Assembly: GCA_903882805.1 (NCBI GenBank)
Contig: CAIRYK010000053.1
Span: 1 to 64,000, forward strand
Length of the DNA stretch: 64,000 nt
Direction: 5' to 3'
Source: an uncultured Bacteroidota bacterium
GTDB taxonomy: Bacteria; Bacteroidota; Bacteroidia; Chitinophagales; Chitinophagaceae
Shown: piece after piece, positions 60,021 to 64,000 of the stretch
Layout: the number at the start of each line of letters is the position of its first letter
How positions within the stretch are numbered: the stretch's first letter is position 1
The notes under the pieces: model-generated
The model's database searches: none
Seen by the model: the letters and a program-made list of their open reading frames with translations, nothing else
Told to the model about the DNA's origin: nothing
Made by a program: the position numbers and the translations under genes

Positions 60021-61129
60021 TTTAGGGTATAGGTTTTGAAATAGTAGTTTTTATTTTCTTTACATATACACACAAATTCGTTGTTGGCTGTAAAGGTACC
60101 CGTTGCGGCGCCGTCTATCTGTAGCAGTAAGTTCTTTTGCTTATTAGTTATATCGTATTTCATTACTTTGCTTATTGAAGAGCTATTTTTGTCTTGTGCA
60201 AATTTTATGGTTTGATACAGAACTATATCTCCACTTATACTAAAACTAATTATCTGCCCATTGTCTGTTGTTGTATCTGAGCGCAATAATTCCTTACCAT
60301 GGGAATCATATATAGCAAAGCCATTTGAAAACGCTAAATCCTGTTTTTCTGTATGCGGAAAAGTAATCATTTGCAGCTTCCGTTTTTTACCGTTTGCGGT
60401 GGCTTGTTTATCTGCAGGTATTAGCGAATCGCAGACGGAATATACACTGTCGCTTAACTTATCAACTGCTGCCACAAGGTAATTTTTATTGGCTCCATTG
60501 TTTTGCATAAAAAATCTGGCGCCCAGTTTACCAATCCCCGTAATGGGTGAAGCAAAAATGCTACGGTTGCTTTTTACATATACAGGTTTATTTTTACAAA
60601 TACTATGGTCAAAAACATCAAAGAACACCATCGGCTTTACACCTATACCAGTTTCCTTTTTGCCATTAATAACTACGGTATCATTCACCTTCATAGGCTG
60701 TGTATAAAATAGATAGATTATTCCCGAATTAGGTTCGCTAAATGCATTGTATATCTGTACCGGAGGCATACCATACATAATGACATCCTTTTGCGTAGTA
60801 AGCATATAGTCTTTGCCATCGGTTTGTATTGCTATATTTAACCCTTTTACAAAATTAATGCTATCGATTGTCAGTCTACCGCACATAGCGCCGGTATGTA
60901 TATTGTATATACTATAGCAAAGTGGCTTCGCCACAAAGCCCACGGTAGAATCGGTTAAAATATTGAATACAAAGGGCGTGTGATGTATTGTAATGCTGTC
61001 TTCGTTTACCTGTACCTTTTTTGTCAGCGCCATACCGGGTGGTGTGGGGTTGCAGCCAAATAATAAGGCGGTTATGATAGCTACACAGCCGATTTTGTCA
61101 CATAGGTGTAAGCGATTTACATTTTTCAT
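60017..61129 (-). CDS. Lipoprotein of unknown function, coupled to a thioredoxin-like partner
   Basis: A 370-residue protein. ATG 61129 gives MKNVNRLHLCDKIGCVAIITALLFGC (quoted in part as GCVAIITALLFGC), a lipoprotein signal with lipobox LFGC; the frame opens at 61168 without better signals. The rest is strand-rich with repeated 40-60-residue blocks (YSIYNIHTGAMCGRLTIDS, QKDVIMYGMPPVQIYNAF, KLQMITFPHTEKQDLAFSNG, NEFVCICKENKNYYFKTYTL), a layout like the six-bladed propeller lipoproteins of Bacteroidota, though no named motif is definite. Its stop overlaps the start of the CxxC lipoprotein, an arrangement that suggests joint function. Ligand unknown. Confidence 0.75.
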   Translation of the reverse strand: MKNVNRLHLCDKIGCVAIITALLFGCNPTPPGMALTKKVQVNEDSITIHHTPFVFNILTDSTVGFVAKPLCYSIYNIHTGAMCGRLTIDSINFVKGLNIAIQTDGKDYMLTTQKDVIMYGMPPVQIYNAFSEPNSGIIYLFYTQPMKVNDTVVINGKKETGIGVKPMVFFDVFDHSICKNKPVYVKSNRSIFASPITGIGKLGARFFMQNNGANKNYLVAAVDKLSDSVYSVCDSLIPADKQATANGKKRKLQMITFPHTEKQDLAFSNGFAIYDSHGKELLRSDTTTDNGQIISFSISGDIVLYQTIKFAQDKNSSSISKVMKYDITNKQKNLLLQIDGAATGTFTANNEFVCICKENKNYYFKTYTLK

Positions 61130-61207
61130 AAGCAGGTAAGTAGTATACAATAGTAGTCCATAAATCACTGCTACAGAAGGGTATTTTTACGGTATTTTAT
61201 TTCTTTG

Positions 61208-61315
61208 CTCCCTACTGGTCCAAGGCCCGCCCTTGGTTCCAGTAATACGGAAGCGTCCCGCTTCCGTGCATTTTCAAATACACTTATACAAACAGCGCTT
61301 GCTATCTCTTGGGCC
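61208..61315. repeat. Dispersed intergenic repeat, copy C
   Basis: Follows copy B in block order (ACTGGTCCAAGG, CGCCCTTGG, GTAATACGGAAGCG, CGCTTCC, ATTTTCAAATA) with about four-fifths identity in the first 75 bp, then fades. Confidence 0.75.
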
Positions 61316-61410
61316 AGCGCTCATGTGCAATAACAAAGCAGCAAGTAACCCATTGATAGAAATGATTGTTGCATGGGTATTTATTACTTTGCACTTTTAT
61401 TTGTTTGCCA

Positions 61411-61848
61411 ATGAAAATAGCGATTTGGTTGTGTATTATTTGCTTGATGTGTGGCTGTGCCGCTGCCCGACACAACCACACCGGTATACCCTGGAATTGT
61501 AGGTTGGTAAACGGTACTAAATTTGCCTGCAAGTGGAAAATTATTGCCGATAGTGGGCGCACCGAGGGCGCTATCATCAAGTTCAGCGCCATGCAGGGCC
61601 GTTGCGGCGAGGAATATGTGGGGGCGGTGGCTATTATAAAACGAAAGACTGATACCATACGAGTTATCATGCCTTGTTACAGATATATACTGGAAGAGGG
61701 ACAGGCAGTAAACTTTAAAATAGTAGCGCCATCAGATAATATCTCCTTACCCTGCTCATTGCCTTGGGGCTACAAGGGTAATGAACCGGAGCGGGTAAAT
61801 GAGTATGACGAGCGCGTTCGCGCTACCGTTTTTGGGTATTTGAAGTGA
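61411..61848 (+). CDS. Small predicted lipoprotein
   Basis: A 145-residue protein. ATG 61411 starts MKIAIWLCIICLMCGCAAAR, a lipoprotein-like signal with CGC at the cleavage site; an earlier ATG at 61366 would lengthen the N-terminus without benefit. The mature part has WNCRLVNGTKFACKWKI, EGAIIKFSAMQGRCGEEY, VGAVAIIKRKTDTIRVIMPCYRY (quoted in part as IKRKTDTIRVIMPC) and NISLPCSLPWGY, with five cysteines spaced along beta strands. I do not recognise a family. It is bounded on the left by repeat copy C. Function unknown. Confidence 0.7.
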   Translation: MKIAIWLCIICLMCGCAAARHNHTGIPWNCRLVNGTKFACKWKIIADSGRTEGAIIKFSAMQGRCGEEYVGAVAIIKRKTDTIRVIMPCYRYILEEGQAVNFKIVAPSDNISLPCSLPWGYKGNEPERVNEYDERVRATVFGYLK

Positions 61849-61946
61849 TCTTGTGCGTCAATAACAATGAAAACATCCGCGTATGTACATGGTACTGCTA
61901 CCTTTAGGTAAAAGGTAGCAATACAACAACTACTGCTTACCAGGGT

Positions 61947-62504
61947 TTATCTGTAAAAATCAGACCCTTTGTCTTCTTTCCATTTTTGCTCAAAATAGTC
62001 TGCATCTTCGGCGCTGCGCGGGTGCACGCCCAGCACTATATAGCCTTTATTTATGCCGGCTTCGTAAAGCTGTGCATGGTCTGCAGGAATACCTGCTCCG
62101 GCAAGCGCGCCCAGCAGTCCACCCGTAACCACGCCAGCTCCAGCTCCGGCCAAGCCTGCTATAATAGGTCCGGCAATAATAAACCCAAGTCCGGGTACTA
62201 CCAGACTGGTACTAACAGCCGCTACTACACCCAATATAGCCCCAACAGTTCCGCCTATAGCCGAGCCTACAGCCGCCTCGCCAAGCGCAGTAGATGCGCC
62301 TGTTGCTGTAGCGTCTACATCCTCGGGATAGTATTTTTGCTGTGTTTCGGCCGACATCACCAGGCTGATTTCTTCTTTAGAGTACCCCTTGTTTATCAAC
62401 GCTTTGTATGCGCTGTCGGCGCTTTCGCGGTTGGCAAACATTGCGGTTATTATTCTTGCACTGGTATAGGTGTTGTCGTCGCGCACCGATTGGCTGGTTT
62501 CCAT
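61947..62504 (-). CDS. Glycine-zipper protein with YflT-like N-terminal domain
   Basis: A 185-residue protein. Residues about 16-60 (ARIITAMFANRESADSAYKALINKGYSKEEISLVMS, quoted in part as ANRESADSAYKALINKGYS) resemble the N-terminal domain of general stress protein 17M/YflT. Residues about 75-140 are a long Gly/Ala-rich hydrophobic stretch (GEAAVGSAIGGTVGAILGVV and LAGAGAGVVTGGLLGALAGAG), a glycine-zipper that usually packs in membranes. The C-terminus (QLYEAGINKGYIVLGVHP then ADYFEQKWKED) repeats the YflT-like idea. Such proteins are often induced by stress in Bacteroidota. It has no obvious operon partner. Confidence 0.8.
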   Translation of the reverse strand: METSQSVRDDNTYTSARIITAMFANRESADSAYKALINKGYSKEEISLVMSAETQQKYYPEDVDATATGASTALGEAAVGSAIGGTVGAILGVVAAVSTSLVVPGLGFIIAGPIIAGLAGAGAGVVTGGLLGALAGAGIPADHAQLYEAGINKGYIVLGVHPRSAEDADYFEQKWKEDKGSDFYR

Positions 62505-62982
62505 TGGATATGATTTGGCTAACTATGAAGATCAAATATTATGTAAAGGTGTATAGATTACCTCATCATAGCATTACACAACTTGTACAGATAGTTACAT
62601 CTTTCACACCTGCAAGGCTTTTTAACCAGCAAAACGGTATTTGCCGCTGCAATTGCGGCTTATATGCGCCATTTGTATGGTGTGGTATTATGGCCCTTCT
62701 TATTCAGGCATCCATTGCCGCCTGTGCTTCTCGCGTATGGGTAGTTGGGATGCTGCCTTGATAGCGCCATTTAGCGAGGCTGAAAAGAATAAATCGTATA
62801 GCGCAATACCCACTGATCCATTGGGCGCCCTTGGTTACCATAAATCGGGAGCGCCTCGGTGTGATCGAAACATATACCCATTGCGCAAGCAAGATGCTTG
62901 CTTTTGTTGGGACCAATGTACACCCATCTACCAGTGGGGCTCGTTTCAAAAGGTGTAAAGGCTTAGCTATATTGCTTTTCCT
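62505..62982. other. Intergenic region carrying repeat copy D
   Basis: 478 bp between two leftward genes. Frames here are short and repeat-derived. Copy D of the dispersed repeat (62807-62942) fills the right part. I see no gene. Confidence 0.55.
62807..62942. repeat. Dispersed intergenic repeat, copy D
   Basis: A diverged copy: CCCACTGATCC, GGGCGCCCTTGG, a middle GGGAGCG block, CCCATTGCGCAAGC, GATGCTTGC, and at the right end CCAGTGGGG, which is the inverse of the left end CCCACTG. The terminal inversion suggests the whole unit can fold into a long hairpin or behaves like a small non-autonomous element. Confidence 0.65.
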
Positions 62983-63501
62983 CTATTTCAGCGCATCGCG
63001 GTAGCGCTTATCCCATTGTTGGTTTAGCATGGTTAGTTGCGTATAGTTCCGGTCTTTGGGTAGTTTTCTGTCCCAGCGGTATAATATATGCTGCAGTTGG
63101 CTCCGGTTGCGTTTCAAAAACGCCACCGACCCCTTTGCATAAAAGTACCAGGCTGCTCCATCTGCCCCGCCAAACCAGCGATAAAATACGTTGTACGTTT
63201 TTCCGAAATATTTTATTGCCATAGCGTTGTTACCGGCTTTGGCATATTGCTGTCCGGCATGCCATCGCAGTGCATGAAGGTTGCCCTGCTTATGGGTATT
63301 TATATAGGCCACAATGAGGTTTGCAGCATCACCATACCGGGCGTTTGCGGCCAGTTGCCGCCAGCAGCAAGTGTCGCTATCGAAAGCTACCTGAGGGTAA
63401 TCGAGCGTTGCGTTTTGCTGCGCAGATACCTGAAGCGATAGCAACAGCGCAACTATACCCGGCAATATACTGCTACCGCAAGTCGTCTTTGTATTTCCCA
63501 T
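62983..63501 (-). CDS. Hypothetical secreted protein
   Basis: A 172-residue protein with a signal peptide (about 1-27, ending SAQQ). The mature part has FDSDTCCWRQLAANARYGDAANLI (quoted in part as DTCCWRQLAANARYGDAA), LRWHAGQQYAKAGNNAMAIKYFGKTYNV (quoted in part as WHAGQQYAKAGNNAMAIKYF) and YFYAKGSVAFLKRNRSQL. Paired helices of this spacing with Ala/Gly/Tyr positions are like a short TPR-type array, but too degenerate to name. No enzyme motif is seen. It stands between the repeat-bearing region and the partial gene at the window end. Confidence 0.65.
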   Translation of the reverse strand: MGNTKTTCGSSILPGIVALLLSLQVSAQQNATLDYPQVAFDSDTCCWRQLAANARYGDAANLIVAYINTHKQGNLHALRWHAGQQYAKAGNNAMAIKYFGKTYNVFYRWFGGADGAAWYFYAKGSVAFLKRNRSQLQHILYRWDRKLPKDRNYTQLTMLNQQWDKRYRDALK

Positions 63502-63538
63502 TGGCCATTTTATGCATATTTGCCCGTCAACTACTTGC

Positions 63539-64000
63539 TTATAAAAAATAGTCTATCAGGTTTCTTTTCGTTTTCTCGTGCACATTTACTACATCAAATC
63601 GCCTTGCGGCGGTGTAAGACCCCATTTCGCTGTCGCTGCTTATACGCATAGCGCCCATGAGCAATACGTTTTTACAGTTGAAAACGGTATGTTCTACCAG
63701 GTAGTTAATGCATTCATCAATTGCTTCATACATCGCCTCGGTAGCTCCATATATAGGGTGTTGTGCATTTAGTATTCGGTATTTCTGTTTTAAAAAAATT
63801 TGTTCTATCACATTCATCCGGTAAGCTGTATCTGTAATTTCGCCTCGCACTATCTCGCTGTTCTTTAGTTTATCCGGGGCTGCTTTAGCGGCGCTGCAGC
63901 AGTGTGGCTCCTCTTTTTGCCCCACGCTCAGCGCCTCGCCCAACTCGCCATACTTTGTCATGCCTTTGTGCGAGCCAAAATATAGAAACACCGCTCCCTC
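63539..64000 (-). CDS. Unidentified protein, 5' part outside the window
   Basis: The frame is open through the right edge of the window, so only the C-terminal part is seen (153 codons). The first residues inside are EGAVFLYFGSHKGMTKYGEL; a GTG at 63991 is an internal codon candidate, not a likely start. The rest includes EEPHCCSAAKAAPDKLKNSE, a helical QKYRILNAQHPIYGATEAMYEAIDE (quoted in part as NAQHPIYGATEAMYEAIDE) and FNCKNVLLMGAMRISSDSEMG. I do not recognise a family. The stop codon is clean at 63539. Function unknown. Confidence 0.5.
   Translation of the reverse strand, partial: EGAVFLYFGSHKGMTKYGELGEALSVGQKEEPHCCSAAKAAPDKLKNSEIVRGEITDTAYRMNVIEQIFLKQKYRILNAQHPIYGATEAMYEAIDECINYLVEHTVFNCKNVLLMGAMRISSDSEMGSYTAARRFDVVNVHEKTKRNLIDYFL

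Noticed and set aside
58484-62942. CRISPR array
   Set aside because: The repeats are far apart, over 100 bp long, diverged, and separated by genes, so they are not a CRISPR.

Overview
The window looks like a chromosomal segment from a member of the Bacteroidota, probably a Chitinophagales-type environmental lineage. Three things point there. Eight predicted secreted proteins end in type IX secretion system (T9SS) sorting domains, and there is a PorP/SprF-family protein. Many genes have the Bacteroidota -7 promoter motif TAnnTTTG close upstream, and Shine-Dalgarno sequences are weak. Outer-membrane barrel proteins with carboxypeptidase-regulatory-like N-termini also occur. I see no rRNA, tRNA, CRISPR array or transposase gene.

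Layout. 0-3.1 kb: a catalytically dead M16 peptidase homologue, an acyl-CoA thioesterase and nth. 3.1-14.3 kb: a T9SS cargo region with two tandem Omp28/thiol-motif proteins, an outer-membrane barrel protein, a secreted phospholipase D-like protein and two further cargo proteins. 14.7-22.4 kb: small SRPBCC and membrane proteins, a methionine-type aminotransferase, a LysM/glucosaminidase, hpt, small secreted proteins and a phosphatidylserine decarboxylase. 22.4-24.2 kb: a 1.7-kb AT-rich island bracketed by a perfect 73-bp direct repeat; it carries a DUF4160/DUF2442 pair (the first with a probable frameshift) and a DUF1778-GNAT toxin-antitoxin operon. 24.5-29.6 kb: a full-length M16 protease and bioD-bioA. 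29.9-30.7 kb: a lipoprotein gene broken by one in-frame TAG. 31-34 kb: rplM-rpsI-rpsB-tsf, where S2 has a long Gly/Arg-rich tail. 34-39.6 kb: GNAT, rnhA, an orphan ABC-2 permease, an FAD oxidoreductase, a Nudix hydrolase and divergent pyrE. 39.8-42.8 kb: a lipoprotein and an SGNH-esterase-like T9SS protein. 43-53.7 kb: a PorP/SprF-like protein with two ~1,515-residue PKD-repeat adhesins (SprB-like, duplicated). 54-58.4 kb: pheS and a second outer-membrane barrel protein. 58.5-64 kb: small lipoproteins and hypotheticals separated by a dispersed repeat family.

How it fits together. Housekeeping genes (nth, hpt, bioDA, ribosomal operon, rnhA, pyrE, pheS) are interleaved with surface-protein genes. 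The PorP/SprF protein sits 12 bp behind one adhesin and probably helps both adhesins reach or stay on the cell surface. The most unusual items are the repeat-bracketed toxin-antitoxin island, the S2 tail, the twin giant adhesins, the broken lipoprotein gene and the palindromic repeat families in intergenic DNA.
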